64,000 nucleotides of DNA from Siniperca chuatsi (lineage: Eukaryota > Chordata > Actinopteri > Centrarchiformes > Sinipercidae). Below, in pieces: positions 44,201 to 54,547 of the stretch. Below the pieces are notes generated by a model. That model was not told the DNA's origin. It saw only the letters and a list, made by a program, of their open reading frames with translations, and did no database searches. Where the stretch lies: the NCBI RefSeq assembly GCF_020085105.1, contig NC_058047.1, positions 22,524,001 through 22,588,000 on the forward strand. The letters are read 5' to 3'. Position 1 is the stretch's first letter. Each line of letters begins with the position of its first letter. A program made the position numbers and the translations under genes.

Positions 44201-45495
44201 AGGGGTCCTGCGTGAAATACTATTCATTGTGAATTAGGGAGGACAGCTGCATTAAATTCTCACAGGAGAATTGGATCAGGAGGAGACATTAAGAGTCTAT
44301 TTGTCATTGGATGGCAGACAGGAGAACTATATTCACTGCTACTGAGAAATAAAGGTCTTCATCTTTACAGAAGATTATCTAAGGACAGCAGGAGACATTG
44401 CATGCATAACGTATGTAGTTCCATGAGTTTAGGAGCAGCATTAATTACATTTGAATTACAGTTTTTGAATTTAGTTTAGGTTAAATCTCCAATTTTTCAG
44501 CCATGGTAATCACCTTCTAACAATCATGACACCCTGCCCCTATAAAGAGCTGAGATAAGGAAAAGCCGTGGATGTCCTGTAATGTTGACAGCTGCTAGCC
44601 AATGCCGTGCCAATATAGACTTTTTATTTTCTTGTAAATACACTGTAATCTGCAAAAAAGCTGAGGGAATGGCGGCCATATGATCATAAAGAACTTTATA
44701 AATCGAGGCACTAACACTCTCCTTCTGTACAACATCTTTCTTTCTTTCCACTGTCTAGTATGGGAGACATAGGGGAGAACTGGTAGCTATTATCAGAGAA
44801 TAGGAGGTAGGGCAGTAAAGGGAAAGCATGGAAGGTGGAAGGGAGCATTTTGTTACGCAAGTCTCCCCGTAAGCTTAGCTTTGATCTCAGTTCAACACAA
44901 TAACAAACAGGATTACATAGAGGAAACAGAGGACTGAATAAAGTAAAGAATCAGAGGGAGGGCAGGGAAGGTGGAGGTGGGTGGGAGGGGATGAACACTT
45001 TGATGAGAACCAGACATTTGGCCACAGGAGTTTCTTCCCTTACCTCCTTCAAAGGTCCACTCTCTTTTGTGCATTCCCTCACTTTTCCTTCAGTTTTTCC
45101 ACTAATATCAGTTTAACGGACATTTTACAGCAAAATCTGCATCTTATATCAACATCTGATTTTGACCATAATGGACATTTCAAATGAAATGTTCCAATAC
45201 TTTCAATATTCCCTACTTGTATAATTTCTGTGTAAAGGAAAACACATAATTATTTTTACAGTGCCTAACTGACAGCTTTCAACCTTATCCAGATTACAGC
45301 ACACTGACTCTAAATCTAAATCATCAGGGGCTCCCATCTTGTATTCAGTTTGCTTCCTCCATCCCCTGCTTCTTGACAATGGTGATAAGCTCAACCGAAA
45401 CACCACCACTCCCTCCACCTGTGTCTCACCCTCTCGCTGCGAATGGATCCCGTGACCTCGTCGTCATTGAGGTGTCGTTTAAACTTGGGGGGCAT
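37968..45495 (-). CDS. vamp4: VAMP4, trans-Golgi/endosomal R-SNARE, 7 coding exons
   Basis: Exons in coding order: 45495-45430 (exon continues to 45531 as 5'UTR), 41927-41881, 41645-41595, 40483-40383, 38373-38294, 38130-38079, 37987-37968; 138 aa (human 141). The start gives [16 protein letters not shown], as in human. The acidic dileucine trans-Golgi sorting signal [19 protein letters not shown] is intact across the first two coding exons. The R-SNARE motif ([25 protein letters not shown]) carries the zero-layer arginine and is followed by a single C-terminal membrane anchor rich in I/L/V ending RYR. Family role: fusion at trans-Golgi and endosomes with syntaxin 6/16 and Vti1a. The human juxtamembrane Cys (WWRGCKIK) is not present; the fish reads WWRDMKMK. 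The donor of the 80-nt exon (AAG|GTGGAC) is weak and lies next to a TG repeat. Confidence 0.95.
38230..38270. repeat. (CA)n microsatellite inside a 163-bp vamp4 intron
   Basis: About 20 CA units on the plus strand, that is (TG)n on the vamp4 sense strand, beginning about 24 nt downstream of the donor at 38293. Confidence 0.95.
39349..39391. repeat. (GAG/GAA)n simple repeat
   Basis: A purine trinucleotide run in a vamp4 intron. Confidence 0.85.
39600..39873. repeat. dispersed teleost repeat ending gttgcagcccta
   Basis: The phrases ctgaatatctttgggttttg and ttggtcagacaaaacaagat and the end gttagttgcagcccta are those of a very common noncoding fish repeat whose ends read (t)agggctgcaac, of probable hAT-like origin. 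The left end is not clear, so this copy is probably truncated. Confidence 0.55.
42150..42737. mobile_element. probable short DNA element (MITE) in vamp4 intron
   Basis: The left end aacctggcattgccagacta is an imperfect inverted copy of the right end ttcgtctgggtcccaggct. The left end also folds on itself: ccagactaat at 42161 pairs with attagtctgg at 42183. There is no coding capacity. Boundaries are approximate. Confidence 0.5.
42900..43705. repeat. possible dispersed repeat in vamp4 intron
   Basis: GC-richer blocks with gctagc/gttagc words (about 42960-43100) and an end reading ttcatatttcccctttaa resemble a fish interspersed repeat, but I cannot find a second copy in this window to prove it. 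Confidence 0.3.
43706..45429 (-). other. vamp4: vamp4 intron, 5' part
   Basis: The remainder of the 3.5-kb intron between the first and second coding exons. Nothing recognised. Confidence 0.5.
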
Positions 45496-45531
45496 GTTGT
45501 CTTCAGGCTGCTCCTCCCGATCTGGCTCCCT

Positions 45532-47239
45532 CTGTAGGACAGGAGGAGAAGAGGATCCATCAGTTAGGATCTGCAGCACTGTGGGAGAGCTCTATGAAAA
45601 CATGGACAGTCCTCAACACACCTGCACCAAGCCAGAAGGGTCCTGTTGCTCATTAGTGTTACACACGGTAGCCTGCTAAATAAGAGTACTTTAATATTGG
45701 TAGGTAGAAGTGAGTGATTTGACTTGCAGGCATAACCACAGCCAAGTCATGCCTGCGAGCAGAACATGGAGAACAAAGCATGTATGAACAGAGTGAGACC
45801 CTAAATCTAAACTTGCTCAGTAATTATTGCATTTTGTTTCCTCTTGCTCCTCTAATATTTACCTCTGGAACATATTAAAAAAGTGGTTGTCCATTATGCT
45901 GGCTGTCTGTGAAGTAGTGTTTTATGCCTTGTCAGTAAACAAAGAAATATCCTATTAAGGTGTCTTAAGTCTATATTTCTGGTGTGAGCAGGCATTGAGT
46001 CTCACTATGAAAGGAAATGTCATCATAGCTCTGTGTGCCTTTGGGTGAAAACCTCTACTATGTCGGATGTGGAAAACATGCTGTTCCTCCAATTATACCC
46101 TCTTGAGTCTGTGTTTGGGTGTTACTTGTTCCAAACACCATAAGTAACAGTGCGACAAAACACAACGGTGCCTCAATAAAGTGCCCCTGTGACACTGAAC
46201 TAAACCACATGTGATCCTCAAGCCCTACTGTAACCATCAAGGGAAAAACACAGCAGCCTCACTCATACACACACCACCTCTCCCCAACAGTACAACTTAT
46301 ACCATTGAATCCAGTTCTGTCTGACACTGTGGCTTTCTCAGCAGCGTCCTTTTCTGGCACTGTGGTTGGAAAAAGGCCTTTCAGTGGCCAGGAGAAGAGA
46401 GGAACTTTCCAGTAAACAGAGGAGAAGTGAAGCAGGGGACGGGGCTCTATCTGAAGCAGCGACAGCGTGAAGAGACACAGAAAGAGAAAGAGGAGAAGCC
46501 AAGTCTAACATGTCACGGTTGCAGAAGGAAGACTTAAAAAAAAAACTACTCTATTTCAAGAGAGGACTTTTAAAGGTGCACTCCATAAAAAATCTGAATT
46601 GGATTCATATCAAAGTTGTGATTTATAACATAGAAATACAAATTACAGAGAGTGTGATGTCAGGTTTGGACATAAGACCTGAGGAAATTGCATCATGATA
46701 ACCACAAGAGAGGACTGTAGATTATTAATGATCACAATCAATTTATGGATTGCAACTTTAAGCAAATACCAAGAGAAGAATGCAATACAATGCCCACACT
46801 AAAATAATACATTTCTGACAAGGGAGGAAAACAAGATGCTGGTTCACAGAGTCAAGTAAAGCTATTTGTGGTTGAGTACTGTTATTTACTACTAATGTAA
46901 TTACGGTCCGAACAAGGACACCTTAAAGGAGCCAGTACTGACAATAAAACTGGAGCACAGCTGTTATCAGGAATAGTAATTACATCACAGCCGTTGACAA
47001 CTTTAGCTGGTTTAGCTGTTTGTTAGCCTAAATATACGCAAGTATGTCAGAATATTGTTGTCTACCACACTTTAACCATTACATTACTACACCACAGTAT
47101 TTAAAGTGAAAGTGGGCCAATGTAAACGCCAACATAGCTAGCTACTATAGATTCAATGGTTGAGACAGGCCGCTTCATTGACAAATTTAGCTACCCAGCT
47201 AAGCTAAGCTCAGCTAAGGATGCTAACGTGGCTAGCTAC
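45532..47239 (-). other. vamp4: vamp4 intron 1 (within 5'UTR)
   Basis: Lies between a probable noncoding exon whose donor is CAG|GTAGCT at 47240/47239 and the acceptor at 45532. No features recognised. Confidence 0.5.
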
Positions 47240-48063
47240 CTGCTGTTTCCCTCAAGATCCGATGCCCGATGCTGGCGAACACAGAGACTCGGGTATTAAT
47301 CCAGGGTTTTCGGGGTTCGCGGTGGCTTTATGGTTTTGTCACTTTCATTTCAAATGCTGTCCGGACGATGTGACAGGATTATCATAATGGATGCTAGCGG
47401 CGCGCTTGTCTTTTCTCCGTCTGAATCAGCTGACCAGGAAATGAACACAAACAGCTGGAGGAGGAGGAGAGAGACCGCTGCAGCTGTTTGAAAGCGGGGG
47501 GAAATATTTCGCTTAATCGTCATTTTTATTCTTTAGGCAGCAAATATTCCATTTCCTCATAGAAATATACAACTCCCTGACACTACTCTGAATAAATGCA
47601 TACATGTACAGAGAAGTAATCCCTCTTCTTTGTATATTTTACATATTATAAAACTGATCAGTTTATAAAATACAATTCATAATTGTTATAAATTAAACTA
47701 CTAAACAGCTATATGACGTTAATTAAAATTTGCTTCACCTCAACCAATTATAAGAGTAAGCAAGTATTATAATATACTGCATATCGATATACCACTCACA
47801 GGGGCCATTTTTCTGTATAAGTACTTTTACTTTTGGTACTTTAAGCACAGGTTGCTGGGTTTTACTCTGTCGTACGTAGTTTTACTTTTGCTTTAGTTTT
47901 GCTAAAATATCTGAACACTTCTTCAACCACTGCTTGTTTTAGGGCGTATGTCTGCCTCGCCTGTAGATGGCAGCAGTGCTCCTGGCGTGCGTGTAGCGTG
48001 CCTAAAATTGACAAGAAGAAGAAGAAGATAAACTTTTACCGGAAAAGATCGTTGGCTTAATTG
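47240..48063. promoter_or_regulatory. vamp4 / rangrf divergent promoter region
   Basis: It holds the vamp4 noncoding first exon (about 47240-47400, minus strand, GC-rich with CpGs) and the rangrf first exon ending at 48063 (TTG|GTAAGC, plus strand). The two probable start regions are about 600 bp apart, so regulatory sites are probably shared. A GGAAAA-type ETS-like word (ttaccggaaaag) lies at about 48037-48048. Confidence 0.5.
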
Positions 48064-48235
48064 GTAAGCCGTTTGTTCATCACGCTGCATTTACAGATAT
48101 GGCGTTGTATTATTACGTTTTCCTGCTTCAGTTTTGTTTTTTAAGCAACAGGTGTTTCTGAAACTGCTGGTAGTTAAAAGCAGGTTCTGTGTTTGTTGTT
48201 GTTTCTCTAGAGCTGCTCACAGTCTTCACAGAGAA

Positions 48236-48817
48236 ATGCAGAGTGCTGGAGGCAGCGCTGATCAGCCTCATCCTCTGTTTGGAGGAGCGCTGTCAGCTGT
48301 CATCCCTCACAGCGCCACGGACACCAGTGAGCTGAGAGAGATCCCGGACAACCAGGAGGTGTTTGTCCACGCACACACCGACCAGAGCCTGATCGTGGAG
48401 CTGGTGGAGTACCAGGGTCAGGTGGCAGACCAAGACGCTGCTAGGTATCACTTTGAAGACATCGCAGGCAGTAACAAAGCTCTAGAGCCAGGTGCTTTTG
48501 AAGTGACCAGTGTTGTGCCCCTACCTAAATCTGAGCTGTCCCTGTCAGACTGCAGCTCTGCCTGGATGCTGACTGGGACACAGTGTGTATCCAAATTCAA
48601 TGAAGAAGCGAAGAATACAGTGACCCTTCACCTGGGTCTATTCCGTCTGCCACAGTTCTCCACAGATGTCCTGATAAGCTTCAATGACCCGCAGAGCATC
48701 AATCCGGACAGCAGCAGTGCTGCTTCAGTGGGGACAAACAGAGAGCCATGGACGATGCAGGACTTTCAGCGCTTGTTGCAGACTCTGACTCTGCACAACC
48801 CTGGGCTGTTTGAGTAG
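48236..48817 (+). CDS. rangrf: RANGRF / MOG1, Ran-binding nucleotide release factor
   Basis: 193 aa (human 186) with end-to-end similarity: HPLFGGALSAVIP, then IPDNQEVFVHAHTDQSLIVELVE, AARYHFEDI and SLTLH-like QTLTLHNPGLFE at the C-terminus. MOG1 proteins bind Ran and promote nucleotide release; human RANGRF also aids cell-surface delivery of the sodium channel Nav1.5. The start is chosen at gagaaATGC because the upstream in-frame codons lie in an intron: an acceptor TTTCTCTAG ends at 48210 and a donor GTAAGC begins at 48064. The whole coding region is one exon, unlike the multi-exon human gene as I recall it. It is head to head with vamp4 and has a poly(A) signal at 49099. Confidence 0.93.
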   Translation: MQSAGGSADQPHPLFGGALSAVIPHSATDTSELREIPDNQEVFVHAHTDQSLIVELVEYQGQVADQDAARYHFEDIAGSNKALEPGAFEVTSVVPLPKSELSLSDCSSAWMLTGTQCVSKFNEEAKNTVTLHLGLFRLPQFSTDVLISFNDPQSINPDSSSAASVGTNREPWTMQDFQRLLQTLTLHNPGLFE

Positions 48818-49098
48818 AACAACTGATACTTTCCCAGTGTGGGACCTCACCTGATTACAGATTTAGTCTCGGGTACATTTAAACATAATAGGCCTGTGTT
48901 TCGCTGGGGCCCCATTAGAATCTGGCCTGTAGTATGCTTTGTGTCCCAACCCAAAAGTTTTGGAAGCAATTCCTTCGAGCAGTGGTCCTGTCCCTGCCAT
49001 GACATACATGTTCTGTTCTGCCTTTAGATTTCGTTCTGACAACTAAAACTGAACTGAAAACCAAACATATATACATGATATAAAGATAGTTTTGTCCT

Positions 49099-49104
49099 AA
49101 TAAA
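49099..49104 (+). terminator. rangrf: rangrf poly(A) signal AATAAA
   Basis: A canonical hexamer about 280 nt after the stop codon, followed by T-rich sequence. Confidence 0.6.
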
Positions 49105-49589
49105 TGTTTTGGAAGAAACATTGGACTATTTCATTATTTTTGGATCACCTGATTAAGATTTATTTGTAGGTTAAAGATGTTCTAAAATTGGCCTGCACTG
49201 TGGTGATTTACTGTTATTCTCACAGATCAGATTAATATGATCACATTGATGTTATTTTTTTTAAGGCTCTTCTGTTTTATGTGAAGGTATGCACCTGAGA
49301 GAGAGATAAATAAATGTCATAGACATGTACATTTTCCGCCCCTCTGTTTCCCACCACATTCCCCTTTGCCCACCCTTCTCCTCGCTCCAGCATTTCCTCC
49401 TTCCTCACCTATGCCTCTCTTCCGTTATTTCACTCCAAAATACTGCCAGCATCCTTAAGCATGTTTTTATACTTACACATGTGGACACAAACAGCTAACA
49501 GAGAGTAGAGCCTTGCCAGTACCTGTGATGCACAAACCTCGCTTTACAGACCACTAAATAGTCACTTACTAACACCAAACTTGTGCTAC

Positions 49590-51700
49590 ACTGCTCTAAT
49601 CTCCATAGAGCATACAGACAGGGATCACACCGGGAGCAGTAAGCAGAAAGGCAGCAGGCTTGCTGTTCTGGTCAACAACAGGTGGTGTAACCCTGGTCAC
49701 ATTACTATCAAGCAGAGTATCTATAGCCTGGACATTGAACTGTTAGCTGTGGGACTCCGGCCATATTATTTGCCAATTTTCACATGCCATTGTTGTGGCT
49801 GTTTACATCCACCCTTCTGCTAACCCGGCATCGGCGTGCAACGCTATTCAGACCACCATAGCGCAACTCCAGACTCAACACCCGAGTGCACTCATATTTC
49901 AGAGTTTCAACAACACTGACTAATTTCACCCAGTATGTGAGTTGTCCAACTAGAGAGGAGAGGACACTGGACCTGCTGTATGCTAACGTTAAGGATGCAT
50001 ACAGCTCCGGGGTGCTAAAAGCCTGTGCCCCCCAGCTATCTGGAGTCCTTCACCACGTCTTCAACCTGAGTCTTCAAAGGGTCCCTGTTCTGTGGAAGAC
50101 ATCTTGCCTCTTTCCTGTGCCGAAGACGCCACGTACCAGTGGCTCCATGGACTACAGACCGGTGGCACTGACCTCCCACATAATGAAGACCCTGGAGAGA
50201 CTGGTGCCAGCCCCGGCTGGGAGTTGAGGACGCCATCATCTTCCTGCTGAACCGCATTTACACCCACCTGGACAAGCCGGCAAGCACAGTGAGGATCATG
50301 TTTGACTTCTCCCGTGCTTTCAACACCATCCGGCCAGCCCTGCTGGGTGAGAAGCTGACAGCTAGACAGGTGGATGTCCTCCTCGTGTCCTGGATTGTGG
50401 ACTACCTGACTGGCAGACCACAGCATGTGCGTCTGCAGCACTGTGTGTCGGACAGCGTGGTCAGCAACACTGGGGCCCCTCAGGGGACTATCCTCTCTCC
50501 CTTCCTCTTCACCATCTACACCACAGACTTCAGCTAGCACACAGTCCTGCCACCTTCAGAAGTTTTCTGATGACTCTGCTGTGGTGGGATGTATCAGCGG
50601 TGGTGAGGAGTCTGATTACAGGGCTGTGGTGGGGAACTTTGTCTCATGGTGTGAGCAGAATCATCTGCAGCTCAATGCGACAAAGTCTAAGGAGCTGGTT
50701 GTAGACCTACGAAGGGCCAAGGCACCAGTGACCCTGGTTTCCATCCAGGGGGTCAGCGTGGACATTGTAGAGGAGTACAAGTACCTCGGAGTACACATGG
50801 ACAATAAACTGGACTGTGCTAAGAACACTCAAGGAAGGGCCAGTGCCACCTCTATTTTCTGAAGAGGCTGAGGTCCTTCAACATCTGCCGGACAATGCTG
50901 AGGATGTTTTATGAGTCTGTGGTGGCTATCTGTATGCTGTTGCATGCTGGGGCAGCAGGTTCAGGGTAGCGGACGCCAACAGACTCAACAAACTGATCCG
51001 TAAGGCCAGTGACATTGTGAGGATGGAGCTGGACTCTCTGTTGGTGGTGTCAGAGAGGAGGCTGCTGGCCAAACTACATGCCATCTTGGACAGTGTCTCC
51101 CACCCACTCCATGACGTGCTGGTCAAACAAAGGAGCACCTTCAGCAAAAGACTCATCCCCCCAAAATGCACCACAGAGCGCCACAGGAAGTCATTCCTGC
51201 CTGTGGCCATCAAACTCTTTAACTCCTCCGTCTAAGTGTTAGTCTGTATGACCCTAAGTCATTAAACTGGACATTGGATCATTAACATCACTCCAATACT
51301 TTTCTGGAATATTCAACTGTTTTCAGTTGAATATTCCCTATTTATTGATATTTATTCATACTTCTACTACTGCTGTGCAATATCCACCATCTAATAATCT
51401 GATTAATCTGCTACACTTAACTTGACAGTACTCATTATTGCACTATTATTTATTACTTATATTATTACATTGTATTATACTGTACATACTTATCAACCTG
51501 TAAATCCACTTTTGTACTTACACTTATTTTAGCTTTTATACTTATATCCACTTTGTACTTAATTTATCTTAGCTGTATTATAGTGTTTTCTATTTTGATT
51601 TGCTTAGTACTTCTATTCCTGCGTGCATTGACGTGATAGTGAGCAGCTGTAACGAAAGAGTTTCCCACTCAGGGATCAATAAAGTATTTCTGATTCTGAT
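49590..51700 (+). mobile_element. L2-like non-LTR retrotransposon (LINE), decayed
   Basis: Fragments occur in order: an endonuclease-like piece (about 49610-49990; GSSKQKGSRLAVLVNNRW, TREERTLDLLYANV), reverse transcriptase pieces (about 50040-50850; VPKTPRTSGSMDYRPVALTS, FDFSRAFNTI at about 50301, GAPQGTILSPFLF, and the catalytic-type FSDD at 50563-50574), and the C-terminal region ending ERHRKSFLPVAIKLFNSSV at about 51233. The 3'UTR of about 465 bp ends gggatcaataaagtatttctgattctgat, the usual tail of fish L2-type elements. The endonuclease-to-RT junction is deleted, the RT parts lie in different frames and the 5' end is missing, so it is inactive. Confidence 0.85.
51306..51337 (+). repeat. 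14-bp perfect hairpin in LINE 3'UTR
   Basis: ggaatattcaactg, loop tttt, then the exact reverse complement, about 70 nt after the LINE stop codon. Confidence 0.8.
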
Positions 51701-53428
51701 ATTTTTTTACAGTATGACAGTAATGAAAGCACATGAGTAATGGCAAAGGTCAAAATAAAAGTAAGAAGGTTAAAGGTGAATTTAGATTCCACACATAAAC
51801 TCCCTCCCCCGAGATGTTAAAATGCAGCTAATGTTCATAGAGCCCTCAGTGTCTTCAGTGGGACAGTGGGTCATAAACAGTGAAATCTGAGAGGACGAGT
51901 TCCAGCAGGAATATGTATTAGGTCAACGGTTTCCATCATTCACTGTAGTGGCCTTATGGTAGAATAATTCATTAGCCCGAACCTTGAAAAACCTTGGAAA
52001 GACTTCATTCAAGGGTGAGTTTGGTGAAACATAAAATTTATGGAATGGAAACTGACCCTTATTAGTTGTTGGTCTGAAGTTGAAACCAGCCCGTTCAGAT
52101 TTGGAAGTCTTAAGTCACACAGTATGTAAGAGAAGCCATTTTTCCTCAGTTACATGGGCTGTTATTTGAATAAAACTGGTTTTGACTTGAGTCTGCTGTT
52201 AAATAAAACTCATCACAGTGAGGGAATTCAGGTACGTCTTGCGTAACAAATAAGAGAAAGTACAGTTCGTCTCCCCAAAGCCACATCAAACCCTTCTCAT
52301 TCTCTTGTGCAATCATGACGGATTAAAGCCAGGCATCCTTTCCTCTCAGTGATCCTAGTGTAGCACATTCCTTCATTAACCACATCAGCAACAGTAACAC
52401 AGCAACAAAACCTCCTTCTAACTACCTTGGATAAACATGTTATTACTGGTTCTCTTTGTAATAAAGCCTGAAAACATCCTGTCTTTCAGAGCTGACGAGG
52501 GTTTTGGATCAGGCATCTGACTTAAAGGTCAAAGGTATTTTTGAGACATTATGGCTTTTTCCAGGTCCTGAAAACAGCCTTTTACAGAGTAGCTACTGGG
52601 TTACTATAGTGCAGTGGTGTCAAACTTTCTGGCTGGTGATACTTGTCATATGCAGAGTGTTTGTCACAGTTTTTAAAAAGAACAATTGTCTCTGTCTAGG
52701 TTGTTCATTTCATTTTGTTCAATTATCAGAGGAAAAAAAATAGTAGAGAAGAATAGAATTTATTGTCATTCTCTCACTTAGAAAATTGTATTCCTGCAGT
52801 GCTACAGTGAACACAAAAGGAACAGATACAATAAAAAAAAGACAATAAAGTCAAAGTACAAAGATGGTAATACGCAAGTAGTATGATGAATAAAAAGTGC
52901 CATCACACATGTAAAGATGTTCCAGGTTTCACTAAAACATTCTAATAGATACAAATGTACATAACAAAATAAGCCTGTTGGCTTGGGAACCACAATTTAA
53001 ATCCCAAACATTTATGTTGTTAGTTTTAGCAAGTTTTGGTATTTAGTTTGAATTGGGACATGTGGTACTAGAGCTGTTGTAGACATCACGAGGATGTCTG
53101 CTGTTTACCCTGATGTTGTACAAAGGAGAGAATGCCTTTAGAAGAATAACTGTAAGCTGCTGTCAAGAATGGAATCACATGAAACAACACTAAGTATTTC
53201 TGTAACAGTTCCAACTCCTTCTTAGCTGACATTGTGCATCTTAAACCTTTTAAATTCTCCAAAATGCATACTGTATAGGCAGTAGCTTGGGGGCCCCACT
53301 GAACACTACAGCACTGACAGCAACTGTGTTGACTCTGAGTCAAAGAGGAAAAAGCGATGTCTTTGACCTCTAGTGACCTGAAGTCTGGCACACATCTTCC
53401 ATGTTCTGTTAAAAAACTTGTCTGACAG
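51701..53428. other. gene-free stretch between LINE and SINE
   Basis: No gene recognised. A segment at about 52745-52930 beginning agaatagaatttattgtcatt looks like the reversed 3' tail of a LINE/SINE (aatgacaataaattctattc on the minus strand); the rest is anonymous. Confidence 0.4.
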
Positions 53429-53567
53429 TGGGGTGCCCCGGTAGTTCACCTGGTAGAGCGCATACCATGAAGGCTGAGTCCTTAACGCAGCGGCCCAAGT
53501 TCAATTGCAACCCTGGGCCCTTTGCTACTCATCCCCTCTCTCTTTCCTGTCTCTATCGACAATAAAG
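53429..53567 (+). mobile_element. tRNA-derived SINE with 17-bp target-site duplication
   Basis: The 5' part has a pol III A-box-like tagttcacctggtagagcg and a B-box-like agttcaattgc about 50 nt later, followed by a body and an aataaag tail. Flanking copies aaaaacttgtctgacag (53412-53428) and aaaaacttggctgacag (53568-53584) differ at one base, giving exact ends of about 139 bp. It is not a functional tRNA gene because the acceptor and anticodon arms do not fold. Confidence 0.85.
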
Positions 53568-53584
53568 AAAAACTTGGCTGACAG

Positions 53585-54337
53585 GTGAACTGAAGTCTCC
53601 CTGATGAAAATAAATACAGCTTTCCTGTTCCTGATCCGTCTTACAACAACTTGCTACTTCCTGGCAAGTCCCCAAACAAACCTAGAGGTCTAAGCAAATG
53701 GTCGACCTATAGCACCTTCTTTTACTGGCTAAGTAGTATTGTTATCAATAACCAGGTGCAAAAGTGTTCTTATACATGATTAGAAAAGCTTCATATAATA
53801 TAAATAAATGAGGAAAGTACGCAAATGAAGCAAAAGTGCCATTCAATCTGTGTTGAATAAAGTAGATGAAATATTTGGTAAAAAGCACAAAATAACTTGT
53901 CAGCAGTAACGCCATTAGACTGTTAACATTAGTTCTGGTTTCACTCTGAGGATGCATGCATTTGTTCATGTGTGACATTTTCAGTACACCTGGGAGGCAT
54001 CAGTCACAGGTGTATGCATAGTTCCTGCTCAGAGACTTCCAGCTCAAGGGTCATTTATTACCCAAACTCCCCAGTTATCAATGCTGTGTTTTTACTGAAC
54101 AGTGGTCTGCTGCTCTCATCAGGATCCTGGAGCTCCTCTTTTTTATAATTTATGCTCTTCTCCAAGTCTATATTTGTCAGTCCTTGGAATATCCACTGTG
54201 GAACAATGAAAAGAGGCTTGCAACAATTTCTTTCCATATTATCTGGAGGATATTTTTAACTTGCTGACTTCCTGAAAATTCTAACCACTGACACAGGGAA
54301 ATCTTCACAAAGAATTTGCTTAAAAATGAACAAAAAG
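53585..54337. other. intergenic between SINE and itpa 3' end
   Basis: Nothing recognised apart from anonymous AT-rich sequence. Confidence 0.5.
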
Positions 54338-54343
54338 TTTATT
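54338..54343 (-). terminator. itpa: itpa poly(A) signal AATAAA
   Basis: TTTATT on the plus strand about 205 nt past the itpa stop codon. Confidence 0.55.
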
Positions 54344-54547
54344 CAAAATAATGGAAAACCGATATCAAGCAGCACATTTTTCACTGCAGATTCTACAAGT
54401 AGACACTGTGACACAAATCTGTCATATGCAATACTTTTCTGACTCAACAATAAAAACATGTCTTAGCAATAAGGAGTATCCTCTGCATTGTCAAATCCGA
54501 TGACTTGAGGTTTGACACATTTTGTTCCAGATTCAGAACCTGACTCT

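Noticed and set aside
50061-50540. 159-codon open frame on the minus strand
   Set aside because: Antisense to the reverse transcriptase part of the L2-like LINE.
53429-53500. Possible tRNA gene
   Set aside because: Only the internal promoter boxes resemble a tRNA; the arms do not pair, and flanking 17-bp duplications identify a SINE.
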